From an uncultured Rubripirellula sp. (GTDB lineage: Bacteria; Planctomycetota; Planctomycetia; Pirellulales; Pirellulaceae), in assembly GCA_938045805.1 (NCBI GenBank), contig CALIBL010000048.1, positions 1 to 64,000 on the forward strand: 64,000 nucleotides of DNA, in the 5' to 3' direction. Positions within the stretch are counted from its first letter, which is position 1; every line of letters begins with the position of its first letter. The notes under the pieces are model-generated. The model saw only the letters and a list, made by a program, of their open reading frames with translations, was not told where the DNA came from and ran no database searches. The translations under genes were made by a program, and so were the position numbers. Positions 18,002-28,918 of this stretch are shown one piece after another.

Positions 18002-19540
18002 ATGCAAGGAATTCACCGGTATGCCCTGCCCCGGAGACCTCAAGTCTCTGTCTTTTTATTATCAATCCTTCTCACGCTATCCTTCTCCAATTCCGTCATC
18101 GGACAACTCTCCTTCACGCCCAACCCGGCCCCGAATGGTGCATCGGGTTTCAGTGGCGGCGGCACAACGAGCACACCGCAAACCAACCTTACTCCCATTC
18201 AAAACAGCGGCATCTATTCGGCTCCTAACATCACTCCGGGCTTCGACCCATACGCGATCGGAAGCCCAGGCACGGTCCCTCCGGTTGGCTCTCCCAACAC
18301 GTCGGTTGGCCCGCCTACCGCCACTTTTGGGACTCCCCAAACGCTCCCCAGTGGTGGGCTGAACACAACTGGAACGGGATCACCCAGCAATGGAGCAGCG
18401 GCTTTCGGGGGTGCTAACACGGGAATCGCAGGCCAGCCAAACAACACCAACAACGCGGCGTTCAATAACCGCGGCGGATTATTCGGCCTCTTTTCTCTTC
18501 CTGCCTCTTCGCCCGCTGCCTATGGAACCGGGAACACACTCGACAATCCGTCGGTTTATGGACCTCCGGGAACGGCTACTCCCCAGAGCCTGGGTGCAGG
18601 CAACGGCTATGGTGCAAACCCATACCCCAATTCGATCTATCCCCAAAATAGCCCGAACTCGCTTTTCCCGGATGGCTTTGGCTCCGCCTATTCCGGTGGT
18701 TTACTCCAGAATCCATCCACCAGCTACAACAACGCTCGACGACTTCAGGGAGCCCGCTTCCGCTACACCTATGTCAGCCAGGGTAGTAAGCCAACACACC
18801 TTGGCATGAACGACCTCGATGCTTCGCTTGCGTTTGCTTTTCCAAACTTTCTCAACCTCAATCAACCGATATATCTCATTCCCTCCTTTTCCTTGAGGCT
18901 GTGGGATGGACCTGACGGTGTTGCGACCCCTTCGGACCTTCCCGGACGAGCCTTCGACGCGTTTGTTGATGTTGGCTGGGAATCGGACCCAAACAAGATG
19001 GTCAGCACGGACTTTGGACTACGCCTGGGATTCTTCACCGACTTTGATACCTATTCGGACCGAAGCTTTCGGATCCGCGGTAGAGCATTGCTAAATTTCC
19101 GGTTAACACCGGTCACGTCATTCAAAGGTGGTGTGTACTACGTCAATCGAGATGAACTGAAACTGATTCCTGCAGCGGGTCTGTTGTACCGACCGGACCC
19201 TTATACAAGAGTAGACCTCTACTTCCCAAAACCAAAGTTCGCAAGGTATTACCGAACGCTGGGCACCTATGACCTGTGGTGGTACGTCACGGGCGATTAC
19301 GGAGGTGGGAGTTGGACCATCACGCGAGACAGCGGACTCGAAGATTCTGTCGATATCAATGACCTTCGCGCGATCCTAGGGATCGAGTGGGGTCCATCAA
19401 CGGCTTTAGCCGCAGGCCGCCGATCAGGCTTCCTTGAAATCGGATATGTGTTCAACCGAGAAGTTCTTTACCGCACCACACCAGCAGATAATTTTGATCC
19501 AGACGATGCCTTCATGTTCCGAGTGGGAATTGGATACTGA
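18002..19540 (+). CDS. Secreted protein, likely outer-membrane barrel
   Basis: A 512-residue protein. The signal peptide is clear with ATG 18002 (hydrophobic core VSVFLLSILLTLSF, likely cut near SVIGQ). Residues ~30-235 are low complexity, rich in Gly, Pro, Ser, Thr and Asn. From about residue 240 (RRLQGARFRYTYVSQG) the sequence alternates aromatic and polar residues in strand-like pieces and ends with MFRVGIGY, an outer-membrane-type end. It is probably an outer-membrane or cell-surface protein of planctomycetes. Function unknown. In-frame TTG 17990 is the other possible start. Confidence 0.75.
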   Translation: MQGIHRYALPRRPQVSVFLLSILLTLSFSNSVIGQLSFTPNPAPNGASGFSGGGTTSTPQTNLTPIQNSGIYSAPNITPGFDPYAIGSPGTVPPVGSPNTSVGPPTATFGTPQTLPSGGLNTTGTGSPSNGAAAFGGANTGIAGQPNNTNNAAFNNRGGLFGLFSLPASSPAAYGTGNTLDNPSVYGPPGTATPQSLGAGNGYGANPYPNSIYPQNSPNSLFPDGFGSAYSGGLLQNPSTSYNNARRLQGARFRYTYVSQGSKPTHLGMNDLDASLAFAFPNFLNLNQPIYLIPSFSLRLWDGPDGVATPSDLPGRAFDAFVDVGWESDPNKMVSTDFGLRLGFFTDFDTYSDRSFRIRGRALLNFRLTPVTSFKGGVYYVNRDELKLIPAAGLLYRPDPYTRVDLYFPKPKFARYYRTLGTYDLWWYVTGDYGGGSWTITRDSGLEDSVDINDLRAILGIEWGPSTALAAGRRSGFLEIGYVFNREVLYRTTPADNFDPDDAFMFRVGIGY

Positions 19541-19591
19541 GGCTGGCCTTGTGTTTGGGGGGATGGTCTTGTTTAGCGACCTCAACACCGA

Positions 19592-19810
19592 TCAATAATG
19601 CGGCGGCTTTTCATCGAGCAAATCTCGTTTCTCTTCAATCTTGTATTTGAAGTCGTCCAACTTTTCTTCAAACCGAGTCACCGACCTCATCACTCGATCC
19701 AATTGCTTTGATTGCTCCGTGACCACCTCATTCAACTGCTCAACAACTCTCTGAGTGTGCGCCAACTGAATCTCAAGCTCGGTAACGCGTTGCATAGGAT
19801 CTGTTGACAT
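19592..19810 (-). CDS. slyX: SlyX family protein
   Basis: A 72-residue coiled-coil protein (RVTELEIQLAHTQRVVEQLN) ending in the proline-rich EKPPHY, a close match to the SlyX C-terminus (PPHY). SlyX function is not established. In the frame, ATGs at 19813 and 19810 are adjacent; the second is used here. Confidence 0.85.
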   Translation of the reverse strand: MSTDPMQRVTELEIQLAHTQRVVEQLNEVVTEQSKQLDRVMRSVTRFEEKLDDFKYKIEEKRDLLDEKPPHY

Positions 19811-19909
19811 CACGCAGCAACTCCAGATGAGGCATTAGAAGTGTATCGTGACCTATCCCGCTCACTCGCCGAATCAACTGCAAGCAGACTGGCCGGTGAT
19901 TGAATCCCT

Positions 19910-20905
19910 TCAAGATTTTATATCAGCAAAGGATCGAAGATCGTAGGGAATGCCCACATAGTCCAGCACACGGCATAAACCACGAAGTGCCACACCGAAT
20001 CCATCGGGGCCACTAAAGCCACCGAACTGTCCTCCGCCTTTCACATGCGGCTCCAGATCCAGAAAGACCCCATCAGCACCTCTCGCAGTCATTCGGCTCT
20101 CGAGTTCAGGAAGGAAAGTGCGAAATTCGCGTAAAATGGCTTCGTGACCGCTATCGCCAATGTCGGAAGGCACAAAATTACTCAAGCTCGCTTCGTCAAC
20201 ATGCTCGATTCTTCCTCTCGGCGAGGGGTCGTGGTAATCCTTAATGTGCAGCCAGCCGAGGCTTGGCTTCATCGCGAGATACTGTGCGTAGGTTTCGTCG
20301 GCCGTAAACCCCTGCGTGACAATGTTGGCCGCATCGAAAATGGTTAGCATGGCGGGGTGATTCACCTTCTCGGCAATGGCCGCCAGAAGATCACCCGTTT
20401 GACCAACAAGATTAGCTTCGACCTCAAGACCAAATGTTAGGCCTCGCTGATCGCAGGCCTCAGCAATCTGACCAAGTTGATCACTGACTTGATCCAAGTG
20501 CTCATTGGGGTCGGTTCCCTTTGGATGATAAAACGCGAAGCCGCGAATCAACTTGGCCCCGAACGCCTCGGCACGGTCACACGCAGTGACAACCTCTTCA
20601 TTTAAATACTGATCAAATGGCACATATCGATTGGAAGTCCCATCGTCCACATCAAGTAATTTCACCTTCCCGATCGGTGATCCGATACTGCTGACCTTCA
20701 ATCCGTAATCGGCCTGCATCTTCACGAGGTGCTGAATCTCGGCGTCAGATAACTGCATCACATTTTTGATGCCTTCACCAGCGTCAACAAAGCGGATGGA
20801 GTAGTACTTCAAGCCGAGGGCCGCAAAAGCCGAGTACTGCTGAACGGCAAGTTTTTCATTTGCCGCTTCATCGGCAAATCCGCTGAGAATGACTGGTGTG
20901 GACAT
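19910..20905 (-). CDS. Sugar phosphate isomerase/epimerase, TIM barrel
   Basis: A 331-residue member of the xylose isomerase-like/AP-endonuclease-2 barrel family. The expected metal ligands are visible: Glu in GLEVEANLVGQ, Asp in TIFDAANIV, His in LHIKDYH, and a C-terminal Glu in FLDLEPH. The substrate cannot be told from the sequence. It is monocistronic, with slyX downstream on the same strand about 100 bases away. Confidence 0.88.
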   Translation of the reverse strand: MSTPVILSGFADEAANEKLAVQQYSAFAALGLKYYSIRFVDAGEGIKNVMQLSDAEIQHLVKMQADYGLKVSSIGSPIGKVKLLDVDDGTSNRYVPFDQYLNEEVVTACDRAEAFGAKLIRGFAFYHPKGTDPNEHLDQVSDQLGQIAEACDQRGLTFGLEVEANLVGQTGDLLAAIAEKVNHPAMLTIFDAANIVTQGFTADETYAQYLAMKPSLGWLHIKDYHDPSPRGRIEHVDEASLSNFVPSDIGDSGHEAILREFRTFLPELESRMTARGADGVFLDLEPHVKGGGQFGGFSGPDGFGVALRGLCRVLDYVGIPYDLRSFADIKS

Positions 20906-20978
20906 CTATTTTGATTGAGATTGAAGGGTGACGATGGGTAATTGAGACGACGCGTTGCGGGGGAGTGACGCGGCATCA

Positions 20979-21001
20979 TCGGGGCGTTCCGCAAGCCCCG
21001 A
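20979..21001. repeat. GC-rich hairpin, possible REP-like element
   Basis: A 7-bp perfect stem (TCGGGGC / GCCCCGA) with a 9-base loop, directly followed by CGACGGGAGTCG, a second small hairpin. No U-tract follows on either strand, so it does not look like a terminator. The paired form in a gap between genes suggests a repeated extragenic element, but only one copy was recognised in this window. Confidence 0.3.
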
Positions 21002-21154
21002 CGGGAGTCGCTGAGCCGCGTGCCAAAAGCATAACGCGTTTCAGGGAGAGTTTCGAGCGACGGACGACAGATCGCGTGTTTCTTGTCTCACCACCTACAA
21101 ATAACGAGCGAGGAAACGGCAACAAGGGAAATATCGCGGGGGTCCACGTGTCCT

Positions 21155-21520
21155 CTAGTCTTTTTCCGGATATTCGACCACGATATTGCTGTGCAATCCG
21201 CCTCGAGGGGTCCACTGGCTTTCCACGGTCGCTCGCAGAGGTTTCACAACGGCGATGAAATCATCCATGATGCGATTCGTCACCGCCTCATAGAAAATAC
21301 CTTCGTTCCGAAACCGCTGAAGATACATTTTAAGGCTCTTCAGCTCGACGCAAACTTGATCCGGCACGTAAGTGAACACGATCTTGCCGTAGTCAGGCTG
21401 ACCTGTTTTGGGACACACTGACGTGAACTCGGGACAGTGGTGAACAATTGTGAATCGGCGAGATGGACTGGGATTTTCGAAAACCTCCAGCGTCTCCCTG
21501 AATGAATCTGAGTCGCTCAA
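21155..21520 (-). CDS. queF: NADPH-dependent preQ0 reductase (QueF)
   Basis: Reduces 7-cyano-7-deazaguanine to preQ1 in queuosine synthesis. The diagnostic motif CPEFTSVCPKTGQPD holds the catalytic Cys; SLKMYLQRFRNEGIFYE follows. With TTG at 21520 the protein is 121 residues, the size of the short QueF class, starting MSDSDSFRETLEVFENP. GGAG lies eight bases upstream. The frame stays open to 21697, but that part is antisense to queE and has no QueF features, so the longer start is rejected. A minus-strand gene facing away from queE. Confidence 0.88.
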   Translation of the reverse strand: MSDSDSFRETLEVFENPSPSRRFTIVHHCPEFTSVCPKTGQPDYGKIVFTYVPDQVCVELKSLKMYLQRFRNEGIFYEAVTNRIMDDFIAVVKPLRATVESQWTPRGGLHSNIVVEYPEKD

Positions 21521-21521
21521 T

Positions 21522-22271
21522 TTGTTAACTCCATCGACAAAACGACAAGTTTCGCATGGCTCGTCCCAAACGAATAGGGGTCGCCTGCGCGTCTCGGAAA
21601 CCTTTACAAGCCGACAAGGGGAAGGCATCCTCACCGGGACCCCTAGCTTTTTCATCCGAACCACCGGATGCAACCTCCGCTGCTGGTTTTGCGACACGCC
21701 CTACGCCTCTTGGAAACCAACTGGCAAACAAGTCCCCATCGATTCCATATTGCGAATGGCAGAAGAATCCGGAGCCAAGCATGTCGTGCTCACCGGAGGA
21801 GAACCGATGCTGGCGGGTTCTATCACCAGCCTCTCGAAACGACTCCGATCAGCCGGATTCCATGTCACGATCGAAACAGCTGGGACGGTAATCCGAGATG
21901 TCGACGCCGATTTGATGTCGATCAGCCCAAAGTTTGCCAGCAGCGCACCGGACAGCGACCGCCACCCCGCTTGGCATCAGCGACATGAATCGACCCGCTT
22001 GCCGATCTCGACCATTCAACAGTTGATCGACCAATCGGTCGACTATCAGCTGAAATTCGTTGTCGACTCCAGCCAAGATTACCCTGAACTTTTAGACTTT
22101 TTGAGTCAAATCAACCACGACCAAAACAAGGTTTGGGTGATGCCCCAAGGGAGCACTGTTGAGGCCCTTAATCGTGCCGTTTACTGGCTTAAACCGTGGT
22201 GTGAAGAACGTGGATTCCATTTCTGTGAACGCATGCAAATTCGCTGGTTCGGGAACCGCCGCGGTACTTGA
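21522..22271 (+). CDS. queE: 7-carboxy-7-deazaguanine synthase (QueE)
   Basis: Radical SAM enzyme that makes the 7-deazaguanine ring. The cluster motif CNLRCWFCDTPYA is intact, preceded by SRQGEG and followed by LTGGEPML. The C-terminal WVMPQGST is typical of the family. QueE proteins begin only a few residues before RVSETFTSRQGEG. The only near start codon in frame is TTG at 21522; GTG at 21450 is in frame but lies within queF. So 21522 (249 residues) is used, with low certainty. It forms a head-to-head pair with queF, start codons one base apart. Confidence 0.85.
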   Translation: MLTPSTKRQVSHGSSQTNRGRLRVSETFTSRQGEGILTGTPSFFIRTTGCNLRCWFCDTPYASWKPTGKQVPIDSILRMAEESGAKHVVLTGGEPMLAGSITSLSKRLRSAGFHVTIETAGTVIRDVDADLMSISPKFASSAPDSDRHPAWHQRHESTRLPISTIQQLIDQSVDYQLKFVVDSSQDYPELLDFLSQINHDQNKVWVMPQGSTVEALNRAVYWLKPWCEERGFHFCERMQIRWFGNRRGT

Positions 22272-22562
22272 GGCGTATTCCATCGGGAGGCGTATCATTC
22301 GGGACGAACAACGATTTGTGACCACTCCGCATCTATCTAGCAGACTGACTGAACACGACACACACCACGGTGACGACACTAAATTGCCAGACAAATCGAA
22401 TTGACTCTTTGTGCTAAAATATGAAAACCTGAACGGCGTTCTCGGTGGGTACCGTGTTGGTAACGACGAATCGAGGGCGACGATTTAGCAGAGCCCGACC
22501 AAATAAATCGTGATGAATTGCAGAACAACGATCCGAACCTCCCTGATACATGGTTCAGAACA

Positions 22563-23819
<1,257 letters not shown>

Positions 23820-23834
23820 CGACGAACGTTTATC

Positions 23835-26720
23835 ATGACTACATGGCAAGAACCGACCTCATCCCGCCCGAGACTGCAAGCCAAGACGCTGCGAGCCAAG
23901 GCCCTAAAACTTGACGCCCCGAAACCTGGCGATTCGATACCAGGCGTCCTGAAATCTGAGGCTCAAATAACCTCGGATCAGAGTCCTTGGCATCAGAATG
24001 CATGGACGAAGAAAACCGGACCACTGCTGCTACTTGCAGCGTTCTTGGTCATGTTTCTTGGTGCTCCGAATCCCTCGACGTCTGCAGCGGAGATCCGAAC
24101 CGATCTCTCGACCCGCGAAACCTATGTCGGGATACCAACGGTGCTTCGTGTCGTCATCAATAATGCGGTGGAGCATGATACGCCGTCTTTTCCCGAAGTA
24201 CCTGGACTCACCATTGAACCAGCAGGTGCACCGTCTACTCGATCGCAAACCAGTTGGGTCAATGGACGCAGAAGCCAGAGAACTTCCATCGTCTATTCAT
24301 TTTTGGTCACGCCAAATCAGGAAGGCACTTTCACCATCCCCCCCATCCAAATAACAGCGGACGGAATCACAACACTCACCGAAGCGGTTAGGGTGGTGGC
24401 GACAAAGAGCGAGACCGGTGACCTGTTATTTGCAGAAATCACCGGAGACCAATCCCAACTGTATGTCGGCCAGTCACTCCAACTCACTCTCAAGTTCTGG
24501 TTACGCCCTTATCGGAATCAAGAATATCGGATCGAGTTAAATGAGGAGGAGATGTGGAGTTGCCTGTCCGAACGAACCTCTTGGGGAATGTTCGAAGATC
24601 GGATTGCAGAGCTTGAGCAGCAACGCAAACGCCCCGGCGGCAGACGTGTTCTCCGAGAGGATTCCGCGGGGCAACAACGTGAATACCTGCTCTATGAAAT
24701 CACGACAAAGATCTACCCCGACCGAGCACGCGAGATTGACGCAAAAGACACCCGTCTGATCTTCAACTATCCCGTCACACTGGGACGATCACGCAGCCCT
24801 TTGGATATCTTTGGCAATGATGACTTTTTCTCAGGAACGCCATTTGGCAATTCCGGCTTTGGCGGGTTTGGCAATCGAATTACGGTGACCGAAGCGAGAC
24901 CCATTGTGGCGGAGATTGCCGTAGATCCCATCACAGTGATACCAGTTCCCCAACAAGGAAGACCGCGAAGCTACGTCGGAGCGGTAGGTAAGTACGCGAT
25001 CAAAACATCGGCAACGCCAACGAAAATCAAAACCAGTGATCCGATTACACTGACCATTGAGATTCAGGGTGAAGGTCCGATGGATGTACTTCGAGCCCCT
25101 AACCTAAATCAGCAGTCTCAGCTAACGGAGCATTTCAAGATCGCTGATGAATCGCTCGCCGGAACGGTCAATGGGGGTCGAAAAACATTCACCACCACCT
25201 TACGACCAACGAACACAAACGTCACTGAGATTCCCGGGATCAAGTATTCATACTTCGACCCTGAGACGGAATCCTTCGTGACCATTTCATCAGATCCCAT
25301 TCCGATCGAGGTGGAAGAAGCCGAGGTGTTGGCGTTATCGCCGAGCGGCACCTCTCCAATGACGACGCCAACACCAGAAGAACCATCGAGCAACCGACGG
25401 CAATCACCCGAACGAATCGCGTCCGTGCTCTTTCAATCAGCTGAAACACTCGAAAGTCAAAAGTCCTATCAGTTCTGGTCTGGCCTCAGCGCGGTTGCAT
25501 TTTTTCTGCCACCAACCCTGTTTAGCATCCTGCTCCTGATAACGAAGAAGGAGTCCTTTATCTCGCTGCTTCCACTTCGACATCGATTCAAAAAAAACCT
25601 GGATCACGCGGTGTGTATTGAAGACATCAAGTCGGCCGTTGAATTTTACCTCATGCAAAAATTTCGCATCACCGACAGTGAAAACTTACGTTCCACGCTA
25701 CTGGGAAGAGTGCGTGGTTCGGGTGACTACCGACTTGCCGAACGCATTGAAAGATTGTTTCAAGGTGAACAACACCAAGAAGGCAACCGATTCAACGAGT
25801 GCGTTCAAGAAGCAAACTCGATCGTCGAAGGCCTAGAGCGGCTGACCCCAACGACTCACCGACCTCAAAACAAGGCCAGCATGATTGGAATCATCGCAAT
25901 CACAACATCGATTCACTGGGGCTCAACTGGGGCCTTGGCTAGCCAAGCAAGCGGCATATCCAAACCGACCCTAAGTGCAGAACAACGAGTAGCGTTGCTG
26001 TCTTCTGGTTGCGAAAAATTCCGCAAAGCATCTGCGATCGAATCAGCTGACGAAGCCAAACGGGTATTTCAAGAGTCCGCGTCTGACTTCCAGACACTTG
26101 TGGATGACGGCGTACGAAATGACCGTCTCTTTTACAACCTTGCGGAAGCGTATCGCTACAGCGGGCGTTTTCCGATGTCCTTAGCAAACTACAGATCCGC
26201 TTTAGCAATCTCCCCGCACAACCAACTCTACTATGACCGACTCCTCTCATTAGAAACCGAGAGACAAGCAAACCAAGTCATCAACAAATCTGCCTCCACC
26301 AATTGGATCAAAGCATCAAGACGTCGGACGGTGCTAGCGATTGGAAGCAAAACACTGCAAACATGCTTTTGGGCGGGATGGATCTGCCTGTGGTGTTTCT
26401 GCGCTGGATACTTAAGCAAAAACTTACCAGCAATGAGACCCTTGATCATGATGGCAGCCTTGATTTGCGGTGCATCAGGACTCCTCTCTGCTTCACACCT
26501 CTCCGAGTTTCAGAACACTGAGTGTCTGGTGATTCGCGGGTCCAGCGTGGAGGTCCGCGATGGTGATGGAGAGCAGTTCACGATCATCGCAACCATGCAA
26601 GACGCCGACAACCAACTTGTTGATCTGTTGGAACAACGCGGTGACTGGGCTTACATCCAATGGGAACACGAACGAAGAGGCTGGATTCGTCTGGCAGATG
26701 GAGTTCCCATCACTCGCTGA
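23835..26720 (+). CDS. Fused BatD-BatE-like membrane protein
   Basis: A 961-residue protein. After a ~60-residue leader and a membrane/signal helix (GPLLLLAAFLVMFLG) comes a BatD region (~85-560: ETYVGIPTVLRVVI, then repeated beta domains such as PRSYVGAVGKYAI). A membrane helix (VAFFLPPTLFSILLLI) follows at ~560. From ~700 it resembles BatE: a TPR (NDRLFYNLAEAYRYSGRF), two membrane helices (~840-890) and a C-terminal SH3-like domain (VIRGSSVEVRDGDG). Such fusions replace separate batD and batE genes. No BatA, BatB or MoxR gene is near. The long N-terminal leader is odd; ATG 23835 is the only Met start before the signal helix. Confidence 0.8.
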   Translation: MTTWQEPTSSRPRLQAKTLRAKALKLDAPKPGDSIPGVLKSEAQITSDQSPWHQNAWTKKTGPLLLLAAFLVMFLGAPNPSTSAAEIRTDLSTRETYVGIPTVLRVVINNAVEHDTPSFPEVPGLTIEPAGAPSTRSQTSWVNGRRSQRTSIVYSFLVTPNQEGTFTIPPIQITADGITTLTEAVRVVATKSETGDLLFAEITGDQSQLYVGQSLQLTLKFWLRPYRNQEYRIELNEEEMWSCLSERTSWGMFEDRIAELEQQRKRPGGRRVLREDSAGQQREYLLYEITTKIYPDRAREIDAKDTRLIFNYPVTLGRSRSPLDIFGNDDFFSGTPFGNSGFGGFGNRITVTEARPIVAEIAVDPITVIPVPQQGRPRSYVGAVGKYAIKTSATPTKIKTSDPITLTIEIQGEGPMDVLRAPNLNQQSQLTEHFKIADESLAGTVNGGRKTFTTTLRPTNTNVTEIPGIKYSYFDPETESFVTISSDPIPIEVEEAEVLALSPSGTSPMTTPTPEEPSSNRRQSPERIASVLFQSAETLESQKSYQFWSGLSAVAFFLPPTLFSILLLITKKESFISLLPLRHRFKKNLDHAVCIEDIKSAVEFYLMQKFRITDSENLRSTLLGRVRGSGDYRLAERIERLFQGEQHQEGNRFNECVQEANSIVEGLERLTPTTHRPQNKASMIGIIAITTSIHWGSTGALASQASGISKPTLSAEQRVALLSSGCEKFRKASAIESADEAKRVFQESASDFQTLVDDGVRNDRLFYNLAEAYRYSGRFPMSLANYRSALAISPHNQLYYDRLLSLETERQANQVINKSASTNWIKASRRRTVLAIGSKTLQTCFWAGWICLWCFCAGYLSKNLPAMRPLIMMAALICGASGLLSASHLSEFQNTECLVIRGSSVEVRDGDGEQFTIIATMQDADNQLVDLLEQRGDWAYIQWEHERRGWIRLADGVPITR

Positions 26721-26848
26721 TGAGGACGTTGAAAATATTGGTAACGAGCAAGAAAAGACTTAGCAACCACAACCGCCCAGCAAAGCCCCACCAACGCAAA
26801 AGGGTCCGATGATCACCATGATCACCGAACCCATGGATCAATTGAGCT

Positions 26849-27943
26849 TCATTTGTCCTCGCGTTTGCGAGAGTACTCCTCTAAGATTTTTCCACCACGG
26901 AAGTAACTAGAAAAGCCTCGCTTATCGCTGCCACCTGAACTGGGTTTCGCGTTGGATCCAACGGCAGGCTTACCAACCTCTTTCGACTGAGCGGACGGAG
27001 TCCGCGAAGGCTGCAATTTAGTGGAGTGTGCCCCAGTGGAGCGCGAACCCGCGGGCGTGGACCGTGTGGTGATTGGCTTTGCATTGGGTGATCGCGAAGC
27101 ACTCACCCTTGAGCTAATCGTTTTTGGATTCGACGGTGTTGAAACCGATGACCTCGACGGCAACGAGTGACTACCCGGCAAAGCATGGTGGCGATTGATC
27201 ATTGACTGCCCTCCCTTGCGATCAGAATCACTGACCTGATTGGACTTCGTTCTACTCGGCTCGGGGCGATTACGGTCCAAATGATGATCGCGATGCTCCA
27301 GATGCGCATCGTTGCGCGACGGAACCGAATGGTTTCGACTGCTAACCCCAGATCGAACATCATGATCATGCTCCCGATCATGTGACCTAACGTGACGTTC
27401 GTTTCTTGATGCATCAAGCCCCGTAACCACCGCACCTAAGACGACGTCCATCAAGGTTGGTTGGTAATATCGATTCGGCCCTAAGATCGGAACGACTCGA
27501 GAATGATTCAAATGAATCTGCCCGTGACGATGGTAACAACCGACCGTTGCAAGAGCGGTTTCCAAGTCGTAGTAGGCGCAGACCAAGCCTTGATAGCAAT
27601 TCAGGAGTCTGACTGCGACTGGACACCTCGGATCAGCAAATAGCACCACCTCAATGCGTTGATGAAGATCTTCCAATTCCCACCAGCAATCTCGAAGACG
27701 CCCTGAGAGCCCCGGAGTCCGACTATAGAGATGCATCCTGCTGGATAAACGCAACAAATCATAGCCAAGACGTCGCTCATACACGCCAAACTCTCGGCTC
27801 CCGATCACTTCACGACCGAAGTGCGACGCTGCGTCACGATACCGCTCGGCTGTGCTGCGTAAATCAGTGCCATGGGATGCGTGAGCGAGTGTGCCTCCAA
27901 TGCTGAGACAACTTAAAAAAAAGACCAAAACTATCTTCGACAT
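26849..27943 (-). CDS. Secreted hypothetical protein with basic Ser-rich tail
   Basis: A 364-residue protein. ATG 27943 gives a good signal peptide (MSKIVLVFFLSCLSIGGTLAHA) with GAGGT seven bases upstream. Residues ~25-170 look like a helical domain with conserved-looking Cys and His (CWWELEDLHQRI, CYQGLVCAYYDLE). Residues ~185-220 are His/Arg/Asp-rich. The last ~140 are Ser/Thr/Pro/Arg-rich and probably unstructured. No family is recognised. The unrelated leader frame up to 28003 is rejected as start. Confidence 0.72.
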   Translation of the reverse strand: MSKIVLVFFLSCLSIGGTLAHASHGTDLRSTAERYRDAASHFGREVIGSREFGVYERRLGYDLLRLSSRMHLYSRTPGLSGRLRDCWWELEDLHQRIEVVLFADPRCPVAVRLLNCYQGLVCAYYDLETALATVGCYHRHGQIHLNHSRVVPILGPNRYYQPTLMDVVLGAVVTGLDASRNERHVRSHDREHDHDVRSGVSSRNHSVPSRNDAHLEHRDHHLDRNRPEPSRTKSNQVSDSDRKGGQSMINRHHALPGSHSLPSRSSVSTPSNPKTISSRVSASRSPNAKPITTRSTPAGSRSTGAHSTKLQPSRTPSAQSKEVGKPAVGSNAKPSSGGSDKRGFSSYFRGGKILEEYSRKREDK

Positions 27944-28328
27944 GATGGTGACCTCGCGAGCGTTGCCTGCTACAAGAGACTGACGATGAAAGAGTGAAGC
28001 CACGTGCGGGACCGAATCCGTCGATCTCGCGTTTCACTCACAACCTTGCATTGGCAACAAACGAAAGCAGTTTTCGTGCCAAAGCAAAATCGCTAACTAC
28101 ATAACGTTTCACAAACAAAAAAGAATCAAATCGATATCACCAGCCAGCAGGCTGTAATCAAACCGACAACACCTCGAGCAATACAATCGGCAAAATCGTT
28201 AAAACTCCTCAATGAGAAACAGCGAGACGCCGATAGAACGAAGGATGCGAGTCTTTCCCAAAAGATGCATCCAAATGAAGTTAGATCCGAACTCCCGCAA
28301 CGAAAAATCGTCCAAACAGAGCGTCTCC
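27944..28328. other. Divergent gap between two hypothetical genes
   Basis: About 385 bases between the minus-strand secreted protein and the plus-strand small protein. The frame of the small protein is open back to 28212, so part of this may be coding if an earlier start is used (ATG 28212 or 28275). Nothing else was seen. Confidence 0.4.
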
Positions 28329-28643
28329 ATGTCAAAACCGATTCTTCGCATCTTCCGCCCCGAAACCTCAAGTGACCCACAGAAGGATGACGACTTTGAA
28401 TCGGCTCCCGTTTCGGAACTCGAACAGATGTGGCGAGAGCAGGAACTCGATCGACTATCAGGTGAATCTGAAACCAAAACCGTGCAAGTTCCCCTTAGCA
28501 AAGTAGTTCCACTTTTACTTGATGCTGCGGGTCACCAAAGAGCTTGGCTTGACGACTTCTCAGAAGACCTCATCAGCATGAATTCCGATCTATACGACAT
28601 CCTCTTGGCGTATCAACAAATCAAGGATCGATCAGCGGCCTAA
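28329..28643 (+). CDS. Hypothetical 104-residue protein
   Basis: Begins MSKPILRIFRPE with ATG 28329 and has an acidic stretch (SSDPQKDDDFESAP), then helices (LEQMWREQELDRLSG; KVVPLLLDAAGHQRAWLDDFSEDL; LYDILLAYQQIKDR). No family recognised. The helical amphipathic pattern suggests a small cytosolic protein. Its start is uncertain because the frame continues upstream. It lies ~275 bases before parA. Confidence 0.6.
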   Translation: MSKPILRIFRPETSSDPQKDDDFESAPVSELEQMWREQELDRLSGESETKTVQVPLSKVVPLLLDAAGHQRAWLDDFSEDLISMNSDLYDILLAYQQIKDRSAA

Positions 28644-28777
28644 GGAGACGCCTCAAGGGCTTCCCATCTTGATGAGACTTGAAAACGGACGATTTAATTA
28701 TTGAGTTAAAACGTCGCCAGAGGACGCTGATTCCGGACACACTTGGCAACCAACTGGTGTTGGATAGTCTCAGAAGC

Positions 28778-28804
28778 AACGCCCTAGGAACTTACCAGGG
28801 CGTT
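28778..28804 (+). terminator. Hairpin after the hypothetical gene
   Basis: A perfect 8-bp stem (AACGCCCT / AGGGCGTT) with an 11-base loop, 135 bases after the stop. A U-tract is not evident, so the call as a terminator is weak. Confidence 0.4.
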
Positions 28805-28918
28805 TGCCTTAGCTAGCTAGCTCGTTGTATCCCCCCGCCTCAGAACGCAATTGCCGTTGACTCTCAACGACTCCCTTTGTTACCGGTACAGATGAGTACG
28901 TACACAAAGGATAATGAG

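Noticed and set aside
17860-18228. 122-residue plus ORF overlapping the secreted protein start
   Set aside because: Out of frame with the real gene, which has the signal peptide at 18002.
21521-21697. Long N-terminal extension of QueF
   Set aside because: It is antisense to queE and lacks QueF features; a TTG at 21520 with GGAG upstream gives the normal length.
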